Source: an uncultured Eubacteriales bacterium
Lineage (GTDB): Bacteria; Bacillota; Clostridia; Christensenellales; Borkfalkiaceae
NCBI GenBank assembly: GCA_949745625.1
Contig: CATJZR010000015.1
Coordinates: forward strand, 1 to 5,153
Reading direction: 5' to 3'
DNA: 5,153 nt
Of this stretch, positions 5,059 to 5,153 are shown piece by piece. The notes under the pieces are model-generated. The model did no database searches. It was given only the letters and a program-made list of their open reading frames with translations, and had not been told where the DNA came from. Each line of letters begins with the position of its first letter. Positions within the stretch are counted from its first letter, which is position 1. Made by a program: the position numbers and the translations under genes.

Positions 5059-5153
5059 ATGGCAGTAAAAATGAGACTTACGAGAATGGGCGACAAGAAA
5101 TCCCCTTTCTACAGAGTAGTGGTAATCGATTCGAGAAAGGCTCAGTCGGGCGA
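5059..5153 (+). CDS. rpsP: 30S ribosomal protein S16, N-terminal part (cut by window end)
   Basis: The first 31 codons encode a textbook S16 beginning: M-A-V-K-M-R-L-T-R-M-G, then K-K-S-P-F-Y-R-V-V-V and D-S-R. S16 is a small-subunit assembly protein that binds 16S rRNA in the body of the 30S particle, usually about 80-90 residues long, so roughly two thirds is missing to the right. Position directly after ffh is the common Bacillota order, in which a KH-domain protein, rimM, trmD and rplS typically follow, though those genes lie outside this window. Confidence 0.96.
   Translation, partial: MAVKMRLTRMGDKKSPFYRVVVIDSRKAQSG

Noticed and set aside
1..5153. CRISPR array, insertion sequence ends, tRNA or rRNA genes
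   Set aside because: No repeated spacer pattern, terminal inverted repeats, transposase frame, tRNA cloverleaf or rRNA sequence was seen on either strand.

Overview
The window looks like chromosomal DNA of a Bacillota (Firmicutes) bacterium, most likely an uncultured gut-type Clostridia. The reasons are the gene order ylxM-ffh-rpsP, sigma-A type promoters, strong AGGAG-type ribosome sites, A/T-rich spacers between more balanced genes, and the end of a BspA-like leucine-rich-repeat protein. The species cannot be named from the sequence alone.

Layout. Positions 1-272 hold the C-terminal end of an LRR_5/BspA-like protein, closed by a symmetrical hairpin terminator at 286-312. Positions 273-872 contain no ordinary gene. 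A near-consensus promoter on the minus strand (TTGACA, 16 bp, TATAAT) fires leftward from about 729 into about 400 bases rich in complementary segments and ending in hairpins. I read this as a candidate stand-alone structured RNA, possibly carrying very short peptides. Back to back with it, a plus-strand promoter (TTAACA, 17 bp, TATAAT) drives a CPA2-type cation:proton antiporter at 873-2276.

Positions 2286-2859 carry what seems to be one broken gene. Two overlapping reading frames of about 80 and 110 codons join best through a one-base frameshift. A 12-bp bidirectional terminator (2863-2891) separates it from a convergent 76-residue hypothetical protein on the minus strand (2894-3124), which has its own promoter.

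From 3297 onward a conserved operon begins. A perfect consensus promoter overlaps a 20-bp palindrome and leaves almost no 5' leader before ylxM (3337-3672). ffh (3675-4985) follows after 2 bases, then rpsP (5059 onward, cut by the window edge). YlxM and Ffh belong to the signal recognition particle pathway, which sends nascent membrane proteins to the translocon. RpsP is a ribosomal protein, so the operon couples ribosome building with co-translational targeting.

The most unusual parts are the unassigned minus-strand transcription unit at about 286-763 and the palindrome over the ylxM-ffh promoter. Everything else is ordinary housekeeping or lightly degraded accessory sequence.
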